The notes below the pieces were generated by a model. It did no database searches. It had not been told where the DNA came from and saw only the letters and a program-made list of their open reading frames with translations. The translations under genes were made by a program, and so were the position numbers. 64,000 nucleotides of DNA. It comes from Pseudomonadota bacterium (GTDB taxonomy: Bacteria; Pseudomonadota; Alphaproteobacteria; Rhodobacterales; Rhodobacteraceae). Where the stretch lies: contig JBCAYL010000001.1 in assembly GCA_038533575.1 (NCBI GenBank), positions 1,082,226 through 1,146,225 on the forward strand, read 5' to 3'. Below are positions 48,606 through 59,258 of this stretch, piece after piece; position 1 is the stretch's first letter; the number at the start of each line of letters is the position of its first letter.

Positions 48606-49187
48606 ATGCTCCTCCTCATCGACAATTACGACAGCTTCACCTACAATCTCGTGCATTACCTGGGCGAGCTCGGGGCCGATGTCGTCGTGCGCCGCAACGA
48701 TGCCCTCGACGTGCAGGAGGCCATGGGCATGGGGCCCGCGGGCATCCTTCTGTCTCCCGGGCCCTGCGACCCCGACCAGGCGGGCATCTGCCTCGCGCTG
48801 GTGAACGCCGCCGCCGAGACGCGCACGCCGCTCATGGGCGTCTGCCTCGGGCACCAGGCCATCGGTCAGGCCTTCGGCGGCACGGTCGTGCGCCACAGCG
48901 AGATCGTGCATGGCAAGATGGGCCAGGTGACCCATGGCGGCACGGGCCTCTTCGCGGGTCTCCCCTCGCCCTTCGCGGCCACGCGCTACCATTCGCTCGT
49001 CGTGGCCCGCGAGGGCCTGCCTGATGCGCTCGAGATCACGGCGGAGCTCGAGGATGGCACCATCATGGGCCTCCAGCACCGGGAGATGCCAATCCACGGC
49101 GTCCAGTTCCACCCCGAGAGCATCGCCTCCGAGCACGGGCATGCGCTCCTCCAGAATTTCCTGGCTGAGATGAAAGTGCCCGCATGA
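48606..49187 (+). CDS. trpG: Anthranilate synthase component II (glutamine amidotransferase)
   Basis: Supplies ammonia to TrpE. The 193-residue class I amidotransferase has [17 protein letters not shown], the oxyanion GPCDPDQAG strand, nucleophile Cys in [12 protein letters not shown] and the His/Glu pair in [15 protein letters not shown]. First gene of the coupled trpG-trpD-trpC-moaC-moeA operon. A TTGACG at about 48516 has no well-spaced -10, so the promoter is unresolved. Confidence 0.97.
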   Translation: MLLLIDNYDSFTYNLVHYLGELGADVVVRRNDALDVQEAMGMGPAGILLSPGPCDPDQAGICLALVNAAAETRTPLMGVCLGHQAIGQAFGGTVVRHSEIVHGKMGQVTHGGTGLFAGLPSPFAATRYHSLVVAREGLPDALEITAELEDGTIMGLQHREMPIHGVQFHPESIASEHGHALLQNFLAEMKVPA

Positions 49188-50203
49188 GCGACGCGATGAA
49201 GCCGCTGATCTTTGCCGCCTCCGAGGGGCCGCTTTCTCGCGCGCAGGCGCAGGCGGCCTTCGAGGAGCTCTTCGAGGGCACCGCCACGCCCGCACAGATG
49301 GGCGGCCTTCTCATGGCGCTGCGCGCGCGGGGCGAATCCGTGGCCGAATACGCCGCTGCCGCCGCCGTCATGCGTGCCAAATGCGTGGCCGTGACTGCGC
49401 CCGACGGCGCCATGGACATCGTGGGCACCGGCGGGGACGGGATGGGCACGCTCAACATCTCCACCGCCACGGCCTTCGTCGTGGCGGGTGCCGGTGTGCC
49501 CGTGGCCAAGCACGGCAACAGGAACCTCAGCTCCAAGTCCGGCGCGGCCGACGCGCTGGGCCAGATGGGCATCGACGTCATGGTCGAGGCCGCGGTCGTG
49601 GAGCGCGCGCTCGCGGAGGTGGGCATCGGCTTCATGATGGCGCCCATGCATCACCCGGCGGTGAAATACGTCATGCCGGTGCGCCAGGAGCTCGGCACGA
49701 AGACGATCTTCAACATCCTGGGCCCGCTCACGAACCCCGCGGGCGTCAAGCGCCAGCTCACCGGGGCCTTCGCGCCCGACCTGATCTTTCCCATGGCCGA
49801 GACCCTGCAGGAGCTCGGCTCGGAGGCCGCCTGGCTCGTCCACGGCGCCGACGGAACAGACGAGATCTCCATCTGCGGGACCACCGCCGTCGCGGTTCTG
49901 AAAGACGGCAAGATCACCGCGCACGAGGTCCACCCGGAGGAGGCGGGCCTCCCTGTGCACCGCTTCGCCGATATCCTCGGCGGGACGCCCGAGGAGAACG
50001 GGATCGCCTTCAAGGCGCTGCTCGAGGGTCAGCGGGGCGCCTACCGCGACGCCGTCCTCCTCAATGCCGCCGCCGCACTCCTCGTGGCCGAGCGCTGCGA
50101 AAGCCTCGCCGAAGGTGCGCACATGGCCGCCGAGAGCATCGACAACGGGGCCGCGAAGGCCAAGGTTGAGGGCCTCGCCCGGATCACGAGCGGCGCGCCA
50201 TGA
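49184..50203 (+). CDS. trpD: Anthranilate phosphoribosyltransferase
   Basis: Joins anthranilate and PRPP. The 339-residue protein shows the PRPP-binding [25 protein letters not shown] motif, [18 protein letters not shown] and the [16 protein letters not shown] segment. Overlaps trpG and trpC by 4 bases each. Confidence 0.97.
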   Translation: MSDAMKPLIFAASEGPLSRAQAQAAFEELFEGTATPAQMGGLLMALRARGESVAEYAAAAAVMRAKCVAVTAPDGAMDIVGTGGDGMGTLNISTATAFVVAGAGVPVAKHGNRNLSSKSGAADALGQMGIDVMVEAAVVERALAEVGIGFMMAPMHHPAVKYVMPVRQELGTKTIFNILGPLTNPAGVKRQLTGAFAPDLIFPMAETLQELGSEAAWLVHGADGTDEISICGTTAVAVLKDGKITAHEVHPEEAGLPVHRFADILGGTPEENGIAFKALLEGQRGAYRDAVLLNAAAALLVAERCESLAEGAHMAAESIDNGAAKAKVEGLARITSGAP

Positions 50204-51015
50204 GCACGCCCACGATCCTGGAGACCATCAAGGCCTACAAGCTCGAGGAGATCGCCGCGGCCAAGGAGGCCCGTCCGCTGGCGGAGGTCGAGGCCGCCGC
50301 GCGGGATGCAAGCCCCGTGCGCCCCTTCGCGCAGGCCCTCTTCACGGCGAGCCGCGAGGGCTACGCGCTTATCGCCGAGATCAAGAAGGCGAGCCCGTCA
50401 AAGGGGCTCATCCGGGCGGATTTCGACCCAGCGACACTCGCCCGCGCCTACGAGGCGGGCGGTGCCACCTGCCTCTCTGTGCTCACCGACACGCCGAGTT
50501 TTCAGGGCGCGCCCGAATTCCTCACCACCGCACGGGAGGCCTGCGCGCTGCCTGCCCTGCGCAAGGATTTCATGTACGACCCCTACCAGGTCGCCGAGGC
50601 GCGGGCCTGGGGCGCGGATTGCATCCTGATCATCATGGCCAGCGTCTCCGACGCGCAGGCCGCCGAGCTCGAGGAGGCCGCCACCGGCTGGGGCATGGAC
50701 GTGCTCGTGGAGGTCCATGACGAGGCCGAGCTCGAGCGCGCCGCGGCGCTCAAATCGCCGCTCCTCGGCGTCAACAACCGCGATCTCAACACGTTCGAAG
50801 TCTCGCTCGAGACGACGAAGCGACTTGCGCGGATGGCGGAGCCCGAGCGGCACCTCGTGGCCGAAAGCGGGCTCTTCGCCAACGCCGACCTTCACGATCT
50901 CGCCGCCTACGGAGCGCGCACCTTCCTGATCGGCGAAAGCCTCATGCGGCAGGAGGATGTCACCGCCGCCACCCGCGCGATCCTCGCCAATCCGATCCGC
51001 GCGACGCCGCTATGA
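50200..51015 (+). CDS. trpC: Indole-3-glycerol-phosphate synthase
   Basis: A 271-residue TIM barrel. Catalytic and phosphate-binding motifs include [59 protein letters not shown] and [12 protein letters not shown]. It is monofunctional, with no TrpF domain fused. Overlaps moaC by 4 bases. Confidence 0.97.
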   Translation: MSTPTILETIKAYKLEEIAAAKEARPLAEVEAAARDASPVRPFAQALFTASREGYALIAEIKKASPSKGLIRADFDPATLARAYEAGGATCLSVLTDTPSFQGAPEFLTTAREACALPALRKDFMYDPYQVAEARAWGADCILIIMASVSDAQAAELEEAATGWGMDVLVEVHDEAELERAAALKSPLLGVNNRDLNTFEVSLETTKRLARMAEPERHLVAESGLFANADLHDLAAYGARTFLIGESLMRQEDVTAATRAILANPIRATPL

Positions 51016-51488
51016 GCGGGCTCAGCCATTTCGACAGCGCGGGACAGGCCCACATGGTCGACGTCTCGGGCAAGGAGGTCACCGCGCGCACCGCCGTGGC
51101 CGAGGCCTATCTTCACGTGGCCCCCGCCACGATGCGCCATGTGCTCGACGGCACGGCGAAAAAGGGCGACGTGCTGGGCACGGCCCGCCTCGCCGGGATC
51201 ATGGCCGCGAAACGCACCGCCGATCTCATCCCGCTCTGTCACCCGCTGCCGATCACGAACGTCTCCATCGCGCTCACGCCCAACGCAGAGGCAGGCACCA
51301 TCCGCATCGAGGCCACCGTAAAGACAACGGGCCAAACGGGCGTGGAGATGGAGGCGCTCACCGCGGCCTCCGTCACCGCGCTCACGGCCTATGACATGCT
51401 CAAGGCGGTGGACAAGGAGATGCGCGTGGACGGGCTCCGCGTGATCCTGAAAGAGGGCGGCAAATCAGGGCGCTACGAGGCGACATGA
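51012..51488 (+). CDS. moaC: Cyclic pyranopterin monophosphate synthase MoaC
   Basis: Molybdenum cofactor step 1b. The 158-residue protein has the [20 protein letters not shown] opening, [12 protein letters not shown] and the [24 protein letters not shown] signature. Carried in the trp operon by 4-base overlaps, a linkage common in this family of bacteria. Confidence 0.96.
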   Translation: MSGLSHFDSAGQAHMVDVSGKEVTARTAVAEAYLHVAPATMRHVLDGTAKKGDVLGTARLAGIMAAKRTADLIPLCHPLPITNVSIALTPNAEAGTIRIEATVKTTGQTGVEMEALTAASVTALTAYDMLKAVDKEMRVDGLRVILKEGGKSGRYEAT

Positions 51489-52678
51489 TCTCGGTCGACG
51501 CGGCGCTCGAGGCCCTGTTCAAGCTCGTCTCGCCGCTCCCGACGGAGGCCGTCGCCCTGAAGGATGCCGCGGGACGCGTCCTTGCCGAGGAGGCCACGGC
51601 CACCCGCGCGCAGCCCCCCTTCGATGCCTCCGCCATGGACGGCTATGCGTGCCGCGCCGCCGATGCCCACGCGGGCGCACGGCTCAAGGTTATCGGCGAG
51701 GCCGCCGCCGGGGCGCGCTTCGCGGGCCATGTCTCCTCTGGCGAGGCCGTGCGCATCTTTACCGGCGCGCCGCTTCCCTCGGGCGCGGACCACGTCGAAA
51801 TCCAGGAGAACGCGGACCGCGACGGCGACACGATCACCCTCACCGACCCCGCCGCGCCAGGGCGCTGGGTCCGCCCGGCGGGCGGGGATTTCGAGGTGGG
51901 CGCGAAGCTCTCTGCGCCGCGCCGCCTCGGACCCGCTGACATTGCACTTCTTGCGGCGATGAACACGCCAGCCCCCCGCGTCACCCGGCGCCCGGACGTG
52001 GCCATCATCTCCACCGGGGACGAGCTCGTCATGCCCGGCGAGACCCCGCGAGATGACCAGATCATCGCGTCAAACGCCGTGGCCCTCCACGCGCTGCTGG
52101 CGGGCGCGGGCGCCCTGCCCCGGATGCTGCCCATCGCGCGCGACACCGAGGAGAGCCTCTCCTCCGTCTTCCGCTTCGCCCGCGGCGCGGATCTCATCGT
52201 CACGATCGGAGGCGCGTCTGTGGGCGACCATGACCTCGTGCGCGGCGTGGCTACCGAGGCAGGCATGGCGCCGAGCTTCTACAGGGTCGCCATGCGCCCC
52301 GGGAAGCCGCTCATGGCCGGGCGCCTCGGCGCGACGCCCATCCTCGGGCTACCGGGCAATCCTGTCTCGTCCCTCGTCTGCGGCCACATATTCCTTCTGC
52401 CCATGCTGCGCGTGATGCTGGGCCTGCCAGCCGCGCTCGCGCCCCGTGTGACGGCCCGCCTCGCCCATGACCTCCCCGCCGGGGGACCGCGGGAGCACTA
52501 TGCGCGCGCCCGCGTCGCGCGGGGCGAAGTCCACATCTTCGACCGGCAGGACAGCAGCCTCCTGACCGTCTTCGCCGAAGCCAATGCCCTCGCCGTCATC
52601 CCGCCCGATGCACCCGCCCGGCCACGGGGCGCGGAGATCGAGCTCGTGCTGCTTGACACAAATAGCGAACATCCATAG
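51485..52678 (+). CDS. moeA: Molybdopterin molybdenumtransferase MoeA
   Basis: Inserts molybdenum into adenylated molybdopterin. The 397-residue protein has the [14 protein letters not shown] motif, [18 protein letters not shown], the [11 protein letters not shown] segment and [13 protein letters not shown] with [11 protein letters not shown]. Its final codons and TAG stop form part of the lexA promoter and SOS box. Confidence 0.95.
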   Translation: MISVDAALEALFKLVSPLPTEAVALKDAAGRVLAEEATATRAQPPFDASAMDGYACRAADAHAGARLKVIGEAAAGARFAGHVSSGEAVRIFTGAPLPSGADHVEIQENADRDGDTITLTDPAAPGRWVRPAGGDFEVGAKLSAPRRLGPADIALLAAMNTPAPRVTRRPDVAIISTGDELVMPGETPRDDQIIASNAVALHALLAGAGALPRMLPIARDTEESLSSVFRFARGADLIVTIGGASVGDHDLVRGVATEAGMAPSFYRVAMRPGKPLMAGRLGATPILGLPGNPVSSLVCGHIFLLPMLRVMLGLPAALAPRVTARLAHDLPAGGPREHYARARVARGEVHIFDRQDSSLLTVFAEANALAVIPPDAPARPRGAEIELVLLDTNSEHP

Positions 52679-52681
52679 AAC
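52653..52681 (+). promoter_or_regulatory. lexA promoter with overlapping SOS box
   Basis: TTGACA (52653-52658), a 17-base spacer and TAGAAC (52676-52681) make a near-consensus promoter. GAAC-N7-GAAC at 52667-52681 is the alphaproteobacterial LexA box (GTTC-N7-GTTC on the other strand) and covers the spacer end and -10, as expected for autorepression. The site lies inside the last codons of moeA. Confidence 0.85.
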
Positions 52682-52722
52682 ATTTGCAAAACCACCCGGC
52701 GCAACAGGCGGAGGCTGAGCAC

Positions 52723-53415
52723 ATGTTGACGAGCAAACAGCGGGACCTTCTTCTCTTTATTCACAAGAGGATGCAGCGCGATGGCGTGCCGCCCTCCTTC
52801 GACGAGATGAAGGAGGCGCTCGATCTGCGCTCCAAATCGGGCATTCACCGTCTGATCACCGCGCTGGAAGAGCGCGGCTTCATCCGCCGCATGGCGCACC
52901 GGGCGCGCGCGCTCGAGATCGTGCGCATGCCCGATGGCATGGGCCAGCCCGCGGGCTTCACTCCGCGCGTCATCGAGGGCGACAAGCCCGAGGCCACGCC
53001 GCCCGCCGCGCGACCGATCGCCAATGCAGGCGCGGTCGAGCTCCCGGTGATGGGCAAGATCGCCGCCGGTGTCCCGATCGAGGCGATTTCGCACGCAGCC
53101 AGCCACGTGGCCGTGCCGGGCAACCTCCTCTCCGGCAAGGGCGAGCATTATGCGCTCGAGGTCAAGGGGGACTCGATGATCGACGTGGGCATCAACAGCG
53201 GCGACATCGTCGTCATCCGCGAGACCAACAGCGCCGATAACGGCGATATCGTCGTGGCCCTCGTTGAGGGGCAGGAAGCGACGCTCAAGCGCTACCGCCG
53301 CAAGGGCTCCACCATCGCGCTCGAGGCCGCGAACCCGGCCTACGAGACGCGCATGTATTCGGAAGACCAAGTGAAGGTGCAGGGCCGCCTGGTGGGTCTC
53401 ATCCGCTCCTACTGA
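52723..53415 (+). CDS. lexA: SOS repressor LexA
   Basis: A 230-residue repressor with an N-terminal winged helix ([33 protein letters not shown]...[18 protein letters not shown]) and a C-terminal S24 peptidase domain. Ala-Gly cleavage site is in [11 protein letters not shown], catalytic Ser in [11 protein letters not shown] and Lys in [15 protein letters not shown]. The start MLTSKQ is 13 codons inside a longer frame that would cross the promoter. It ends 3 bases from comEC, convergent, with no visible terminator. Confidence 0.97.
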   Translation: MLTSKQRDLLLFIHKRMQRDGVPPSFDEMKEALDLRSKSGIHRLITALEERGFIRRMAHRARALEIVRMPDGMGQPAGFTPRVIEGDKPEATPPAARPIANAGAVELPVMGKIAAGVPIEAISHAASHVAVPGNLLSGKGEHYALEVKGDSMIDVGINSGDIVVIRETNSADNGDIVVALVEGQEATLKRYRRKGSTIALEAANPAYETRMYSEDQVKVQGRLVGLIRSY

Positions 53416-53418
53416 ATT

Positions 53419-55485
53419 CTAGCGCGACCGCGCCGCACGCACGGTCCGGTCATTCCAAAGCCTACGGCCCGTGACCTCGCGGGCCGTGAGCGTCTCCAGG
53501 CCCTCAGGCCCCATCGACATGGCGAGGGCGCCCGTGTCCCGCAAGCTGCGCGGGGTATGGGCCGTGCAGGCGGGCATCGTCTCAGGCTCCTTATTCAGAA
53601 CGAGGATGTCATCGCCTCCGCAGGTCGCCGTCGCCGCCTTCACTCCGGTAACATGGCGGATGGATACGGCTCGGGAAAGCCTTGCCCCAGCGCGAGCGCC
53701 GCCTTGACCCTCGCCGGAGCCCCGGGCAAAGGCCGTCGCCTGATCAGCGTCGTCGCCGTCGTTCTCAAGCCAGCTGCGCGCCGCGAAGCCGTCGCCCCGC
53801 GCCTTGGATAGCGTGCGGCCCTCCGCGCCGAGGATGCCAACGAGCCCGCCCGTGGGAGACACCAGCACCGGCGGTCGCTCCGTCCCGGCCCAGAGCAGCG
53901 CCGCCAACCCGAGCGCCGCAGCCCCGCCACAGCGTGCCCTACCTCGCCAGAGGATGAGGAAAATCGCGCCGAGCGCGAGGAGCGGCAGCACTTCGGGGCG
54001 CGGGGCGAGGATCCGCCCCACTGCCCCGTCGAGGCCCGAGACCCGCTCGGCCACGAAAAGGATCCACAGGATCCCCCGCTCCATCACCCAGAGCGCGGGC
54101 GCTGCGAGACCGAGCGGCGCGAGGAGGGCCGCGAGCACGGCCGCGGGCATCACGACAGCCCCCATGACTGGCACCGAAAGAAGGTTCGCCACGAGCCCGT
54201 AATGCGAGACGATGTTGAAATGCGCCGCAGCAAAAGGCGCCGTCGCGAGCCCCGCCACAAGCGAGGAGGCAAACACGGCGAAAGCCGGGCGTAGGAGGCG
54301 CGGCAGGCCCAGCATGTCCCGCTCCGAAAGCCAGCGAAACGCCACCACGAGGGCCGTCGTCGCGGCAAACGACATCTGGAATCCGGGGCCGAGCAGCGCC
54401 TCAGGGCGCAGCGTCAGCACCACGAGCGCAGCGAGCGCCACGGCGCGCAGCGTTAGAGCGCGGCGGTCGAGGAGGACGGCGCCAAAGACCACGGCCGCCA
54501 TCACGAAGGCGCGCTCGGTGGCCACTGCCCCGCCCGACAGCCCGAGATAGGCGGCCCCCGCGAGAAGCGCGCCGATCGCGGCGATCTTGCGCGTGGGCCA
54601 GGCGAGCGCGAGGGCCGGCACAAGGGCGAGCCCGAAGCGCAGCGCACCGAAGACAAAGCCCGTGAGCAGCCCCATGTGGAGGCCTGAGATGGCCAGGAGA
54701 TGGGCGAGGTTCGCGCGTCGGAGGTTCTCCACCGTCTCCTGCCCCATGCCGGAGCGGTCTCCCACGGTGATGGCGGCCGCCACGGCCCCGGCCTCCCCCG
54801 GCAGCGCCGCGCGGATCGCCGCGCTCAGCGCCATGCGCGTCCGAAAGACCCAGAGCGCGAGGCCTGGCTCCGGCCCTGCAAACGAGAGCGCCGGCGCGCG
54901 GGTATAGCCCACGGCGCCGATCTGCTGAAACCACGCATGGCGCTCGAAATCGAAGCCGCGGGGCTCCGCGGGGCTCGGCGGCGGCGAGAGGTGGCCGGTC
55001 ATCATCGCGTGAGCCCCGGGCTGCGGCAGCGGCAGGCCCTCCTGCCCGTGGAGCGAGACCCGCACGCGGAGCGGTGTCCGCGCGGGAGAGACCCGCTCGA
55101 GCCGGACCCGGTCGAGCGTCAGCCGGGGCCTATCGGAGCCCGATCGGTCGATGGCCACCACGCGGCCCTCGATGGTGCCGTAATAGCGGAATTCGAGCAC
55201 CGGGCCGCCGACGTTGTGCGCCCGAACCGCGCCGAGGATGAGGCCGAGCGCCACGAGCCCCGCGGCGAAAAAGAGCGGGCCGAGATGGGCGCGCGCGAGA
55301 TGCGCCACCGCGAACGAGACGAGCGCGGCCCCGGCGAGCGCCCAGAGGACCGACACGCCGGGCTCTTCCTTCAGGCTGAAATAGAGGCCGATCCCCAAGC
55401 CGAGAAAAACAGGCGCCCAACATAGCAGCTGGCCCCGCTGCCGTTGCAGCGCGGCGCCCATCGTGCCAAATGCCGCGCGAACCAT
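53419..55485 (-). CDS. comEC: ComEC/Rec2-family membrane protein
   Basis: DNA-uptake channel homologue of 688 residues. An N-terminal DUF4131 region (about residues 20-190, helices plus an OB-like soluble part) is followed by the Competence domain with ISGLHMGLLTGFVFG, GFQMSFAATTALV and several helices up to about residue 540. The C-terminal part is short, and no HxHxDH metallo-beta-lactamase motif is present, unlike in Bacillus ComEC. Divergent from gltX. Confidence 0.9.
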   Translation of the reverse strand: MVRAAFGTMGAALQRQRGQLLCWAPVFLGLGIGLYFSLKEEPGVSVLWALAGAALVSFAVAHLARAHLGPLFFAAGLVALGLILGAVRAHNVGGPVLEFRYYGTIEGRVVAIDRSGSDRPRLTLDRVRLERVSPARTPLRVRVSLHGQEGLPLPQPGAHAMMTGHLSPPPSPAEPRGFDFERHAWFQQIGAVGYTRAPALSFAGPEPGLALWVFRTRMALSAAIRAALPGEAGAVAAAITVGDRSGMGQETVENLRRANLAHLLAISGLHMGLLTGFVFGALRFGLALVPALALAWPTRKIAAIGALLAGAAYLGLSGGAVATERAFVMAAVVFGAVLLDRRALTLRAVALAALVVLTLRPEALLGPGFQMSFAATTALVVAFRWLSERDMLGLPRLLRPAFAVFASSLVAGLATAPFAAAHFNIVSHYGLVANLLSVPVMGAVVMPAAVLAALLAPLGLAAPALWVMERGILWILFVAERVSGLDGAVGRILAPRPEVLPLLALGAIFLILWRGRARCGGAAALGLAALLWAGTERPPVLVSPTGGLVGILGAEGRTLSKARGDGFAARSWLENDGDDADQATAFARGSGEGQGGARAGARLSRAVSIRHVTGVKAATATCGGDDILVLNKEPETMPACTAHTPRSLRDTGALAMSMGPEGLETLTAREVTGRRLWNDRTVRAARSR

Positions 55486-55537
55486 GGCCGAGCCTCTCTC
55501 GCAGCTGGATGCGTTTCAGAGGCTATGCCGAACAGGG

Positions 55538-55552
55538 TTAGCGAAGTGTTAA
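55538..55552. promoter_or_regulatory. CtrA-like site between comEC and gltX
   Basis: TTAG-CGAAGTG-TTAA matches the CtrA pattern TTAA-N7-TTAA with one mismatch, 26 bases before the gltX start. Short motif; chance occurrence is possible. Confidence 0.25.
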
Positions 55553-55577
55553 CGCCCGCCCCGGAGAAGTAAGACCC

Positions 55578-56978
55578 ATGTCCGAGATCGTCACCCGCAT
55601 CGCGCCGTCGCCCACGGGCTACATGCATATCGGCACGGCCCGCACCGCGCTCTTCAACTGGCTCTATGCGCGGGGTCGCGGCGGCCGCTTTCTCTTGCGC
55701 ATCGAGGATACCGACAAGGCGCGCTCCACGCCGGAGGCCACGGAGGCGATCCTGAGCGGCATGGCATGGCTGGGCTTTGACCATGACGGGGAGGTCGTAA
55801 GCCAGGCCGCGCGCGCCGACCGCCACGCGGAGGTGGCCCACGCGCTCCTCGCCCAGGGCGCGGCCTACAAGTGCTTTTCCACGCCAGAGGAAATCGAGGC
55901 CTTCCGCGAGGCGGCAAAGGCGGAGGGCCGCGCCACGCTCTTCCAGAGCCCCTGGCGCGACGCGGATCCCGCCACGCATCCGGATGCGCCCTTCGTCGTG
56001 CGCCTCAAGATGCCGCGCGAGGGTGAGACGGTGATCAGGGACGAGGTGCAGGGCGACGTGCGCTTCCCGAATTCCAACCTCGACGACATGGTCCTGCTGC
56101 GCTCGGACGGGAGCCCCGTCTACATGCTCGCCGTTGTCGTCGATGATCACGACATGGGCGTCACGCACGTGATCCGGGGCGACGATCACCTCAACAATGC
56201 CGCGCGCCAGAGCCAGATCTACCGCGCGATGGGATGGCCGCTGCCGGTCTATGCCCACATCCCGCTCATCCACGGGCCCGATGGCAAGAAGCTCTCCAAG
56301 CGCCACGGCGCGCTCGGCGTGGAGGAGTACCGCGAGATGGGTTACCCGGCCTCCGCCATGCGCAATTACCTCGCGCGGCTGGGCTGGTCCCACGGAGATG
56401 ACGAAGTCTTTTCCGAAGCGCAGGCGCTGGCATGGTTCGATCTCGGCGGGATCGGCAAGTCCCCGGCGCGCTTCGACTTCAAGAAGCTGGAGAATATCTC
56501 GGGGCAGCACATCGCCGCCGCCGACGATGCTGCACTGCTGCAAGAGCTCACCGATTTCCTCGCGGTCACCGGTGCGCCCGCGCTGACCGAGGCGCAGGTG
56601 GGCCTCATGTCGCAGGGCATGGCCAGCCTGAAAGAACGCGCGAAGACATTCCCCGAACTCATTGAAAAGGCGCATTATATCCTCACGGACCGCCCGATCA
56701 CGCCGGAGGAAAAGGCCGCGAAAAGCCTCGATGATGTATCCCGCGGTATACTGCGAGAATTGACGCCGCAGCTGCAAACTGCTAGCTGGACGCGAGAGGC
56801 ATTAGAGGCGCTGATGGCGGAGTTTGCCGAGGCGCATGACACAAAATTCGGCAAGATTGCAGGTCCGCTACGTGCCGCACTCGCCGGGAGGAGCGTCACT
56901 CCCAGTGTCTATGATATGATGTTGGTGCTCGGCCGGGACGAATCCATCGCCCGGATCTCGGATGCCGCGGCCCCCTGA
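55578..56978 (+). CDS. gltX: Glutamyl-tRNA synthetase
   Basis: Class I synthetase of 466 residues. HIGH motif variant in [20 protein letters not shown] and KMSKS variant in [13 protein letters not shown]. The zinc-binding cysteines of the E. coli-type insert are not evident. Alphaproteobacteria often carry two gltX genes, one acting on tRNA-Gln; which role this copy has cannot be told here. Confidence 0.95.
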   Translation: MSEIVTRIAPSPTGYMHIGTARTALFNWLYARGRGGRFLLRIEDTDKARSTPEATEAILSGMAWLGFDHDGEVVSQAARADRHAEVAHALLAQGAAYKCFSTPEEIEAFREAAKAEGRATLFQSPWRDADPATHPDAPFVVRLKMPREGETVIRDEVQGDVRFPNSNLDDMVLLRSDGSPVYMLAVVVDDHDMGVTHVIRGDDHLNNAARQSQIYRAMGWPLPVYAHIPLIHGPDGKKLSKRHGALGVEEYREMGYPASAMRNYLARLGWSHGDDEVFSEAQALAWFDLGGIGKSPARFDFKKLENISGQHIAAADDAALLQELTDFLAVTGAPALTEAQVGLMSQGMASLKERAKTFPELIEKAHYILTDRPITPEEKAAKSLDDVSRGILRELTPQLQTASWTREALEALMAEFAEAHDTKFGKIAGPLRAALAGRSVTPSVYDMMLVLGRDESIARISDAAAP

Positions 56979-57050
56979 GGGCTGAGGCCTCCGCGCCCCT
57001 TGCCAGGGGGCCGAGCGCGAGCGGGGATGGATCGGAGAGAGAGAGCCACC

Positions 57051-58346
57051 ATGAAAGACAGTATCAGAACAGCGACGCTCACCATCGACGACAAGGTTCT
57101 CGATCTGCCAATCCATTCGCCCACCGCCGGGCCCGACGTGATCGACATCCGGCGTCTCTATGCCGAGGGCGGCGTTTTCACGTACGACCCGGGCTTCACC
57201 TCCACGGCCTCCTGTGACAGCACCATCACCTTCATCGACGGCAACAAGGGCGAGCTGCTGCATCGCGGCTACCCGATCGATCAGCTGGCCGAGAAATCGC
57301 ACTTTCTCGAGGTCTGCTACCTCCTGCTCTACGGATATCTCCCGAAGGCCGACCAGCTCGAGGAATTCGAGCATCACATCACGCATCACACGATGCTCCA
57401 CGAGCAGATGCAGAACTTCTTCCGTGGCTTCCGCCGGGATGCGCATCCTATGGCCATCATGGTGGGCGTGGTGGGCGCGATGTCGGCCTTCTACCACGAC
57501 AGCACCGATATCTCCGACCCGCGGCAGCGCGAGGTCGCCACGCACCGCCTGATCGCCAAGATGCCCACGATCGCGGCCTGGGCCTACAAATATCACATCG
57601 GTCAGCCCTTCGTGTATCCGAGGAACGACCTCGACTACGCGTCGAATTTCCTGCGCATGTGCTTCTCGGTGCCGGCGGAGGATTACGAGGTGAACCCGAT
57701 CCTGTCGCGCGCGATGGACCGGATCTTCACGCTCCACGCCGATCACGAGCAGAACGCGTCGACCTCCACGGTGCGCCTCGCCTCGTCCTCGGGTGCCAAC
57801 CCCTTCGCCTGCATCGCAGCGGGCATCGCCTGCCTCTGGGGCCCGGCCCATGGCGGCGCCAACCAGGCCTGCCTCGAGATGCTCGAGGAGATCGGCTCCG
57901 TCGACCGCATTCCCGAATTCATCGCCCGCGCGAAGGACAAGAACGACCCGTTCCGCCTCATGGGCTTCGGGCACCGCGTCTACAAGAACTTCGACCCGCG
58001 CGCGAAGGTGATGAAGCAGTCCGCCGACGAGGTGCTGGAGCTTCTGGGCGTCGAGAACAATCCGAAGCTTCAGGTCGCCAAGGCGCTCGAGAAAGCCGCG
58101 CTGGAAGACCCGTATTTCGCGGAGAAGAAGCTCTTCCCCAACGTGGACTTCTATTCCGGCATCATCCTGGAGGCCATGGGCTTCCCCACCTCGATGTTCA
58201 CGCCGATCTTCGCGCTCTCGCGCACGGTGGGCTGGATCTCGCAGTGGAAAGAGATGATCGCCGATCCGCAGAACAAGATCGGCCGCCCGCGGCAGCTCTA
58301 TCTCGGCGAGACCGCGCGCGATTACGTGGACATCGAGAACCGGTAA
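57051..58346 (+). CDS. gltA: Citrate synthase (type II, NADH-sensitive size class)
   Basis: Condenses acetyl-CoA and oxaloacetate. The 431-residue protein has [14 protein letters not shown] (His), [15 protein letters not shown] (His) and [15 protein letters not shown] with the active-site Asp further on in FPNVDFYSG. The start [13 protein letters not shown] has GAGAGAGAG purines upstream; an in-frame GTG/ATG extension of 17 codons was rejected. Confidence 0.97.
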   Translation: MKDSIRTATLTIDDKVLDLPIHSPTAGPDVIDIRRLYAEGGVFTYDPGFTSTASCDSTITFIDGNKGELLHRGYPIDQLAEKSHFLEVCYLLLYGYLPKADQLEEFEHHITHHTMLHEQMQNFFRGFRRDAHPMAIMVGVVGAMSAFYHDSTDISDPRQREVATHRLIAKMPTIAAWAYKYHIGQPFVYPRNDLDYASNFLRMCFSVPAEDYEVNPILSRAMDRIFTLHADHEQNASTSTVRLASSSGANPFACIAAGIACLWGPAHGGANQACLEMLEEIGSVDRIPEFIARAKDKNDPFRLMGFGHRVYKNFDPRAKVMKQSADEVLELLGVENNPKLQVAKALEKAALEDPYFAEKKLFPNVDFYSGIILEAMGFPTSMFTPIFALSRTVGWISQWKEMIADPQNKIGRPRQLYLGETARDYVDIENR

Positions 58347-58364
58347 CTGGACCGCCCTGGCGCG

Positions 58365-58679
58365 CTAACGGCTCAGCTTCGTTTCATCCGGCCTTTCGGG
58401 CTGCGTGTCATCGACCCAGGCCACGCCTGAGGCCACGACACAGGCCGTGCCGTCCGGGCGGGTGGTGAGGATTGTCCAGTTGCCGGTTTCCTGCGAGCGC
58501 CAGACCTCGATGAGGCTCAGCGGCGATTGCAGGCCCCGACCGATCCGCGCTTCCGCGTAGAGTGTCTCGAGCTTTCCCGTGATGGCCCCGTGCACGCCGC
58601 AGTGCATTTGCGCCAGCGCGGGCGGGGCATTGGCGGCAAGGCCGAAGGTCAGGCTCATGGCGATCAGTCGTTTCCACAT
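58365..58679 (-). CDS. Small secreted protein of unknown function
   Basis: A 104-residue protein with a clear signal peptide (KRLIAMSLTFGLAANAPPALAQ, cleavage near residue 24). The mature domain has two cysteines (MHCGVHG and TACVVAS) and a WRSQETGNWTILTTRPDG strand pair, giving a small disulfide-bonded periplasmic fold. Conserved pattern in this family of bacteria is likely, but no name is known. Convergent with gltA. Confidence 0.72.
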   Translation of the reverse strand: MWKRLIAMSLTFGLAANAPPALAQMHCGVHGAITGKLETLYAEARIGRGLQSPLSLIEVWRSQETGNWTILTTRPDGTACVVASGVAWVDDTQPERPDETKLSR

Positions 58680-58840
58680 GGCGATCTCCTTCCCGGACAG
58701 GGGACGGAGATGTCAGGGATGCCCCCTGCCGCGTGCAAAGTGTCCTCATCATGTGGGGTGCGGAGGCCTGCCGCGCACCCAGATGTGCCGGAGAGTTGAT
58801 CATGCCCCCTCCCCGGTCACGCCACCGCACGCCTGCGGCG

Positions 58841-59131
58841 TCAGGCGTCGGCGACCACCTCGCCCCGCATTTCGCCCGTCATCTTGCTGTGATCTTCCGA
58901 GCGGACCTCCCGACGAATGCGCTCGATGAGCGCCTCCGCGTCATCGCGCGTGCGCCGGTCCGGCCATTCAGAGATCGCGGCGACGGTGCGCTCGCTCGTG
59001 CGGATGACTTGAACGCGCTCCGCCCCCAGCTCTCGCAGCGCGGGGAGGCGTTTCTTTTCCATCTGCTGCATCGTCAGATCGAAATCGACGCTGTCGAGCA
59101 GCTCCCACGTGGTGATTGTCAGGTATCGCAT
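58841..59131 (-). CDS. Small ABM-like/dimeric ferredoxin-fold protein
   Basis: A 96-residue protein (MRYLTITTWELLDSVDFDLTMQQMEKKRLPALRELGAERVQ...) with strand-helix-strand pattern and the LPALRELGAERVQVIRTSE stretch reminiscent of antibiotic-biosynthesis-monooxygenase/NIPSNAP-like dimeric alpha/beta barrels. No catalytic motif. The assignment is by fold pattern only. The 161-base gap downstream (58680-58840) shows no gene. Confidence 0.65.
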   Translation of the reverse strand: MRYLTITTWELLDSVDFDLTMQQMEKKRLPALRELGAERVQVIRTSERTVAAISEWPDRRTRDDAEALIERIRREVRSEDHSKMTGEMRGEVVADA

Positions 59132-59258
59132 GGCTCTTCCTCCAACCTGCTGTTGGGTGAATGCCCTCTAGAATACCATCAAAGCCGCCCAGTACCAAAA
59201 AGTGCGCCTTGTGAGGCGGTTGGGGGCCGCTCCTGCAGCGCCTCCCAATGCGCAGTGC

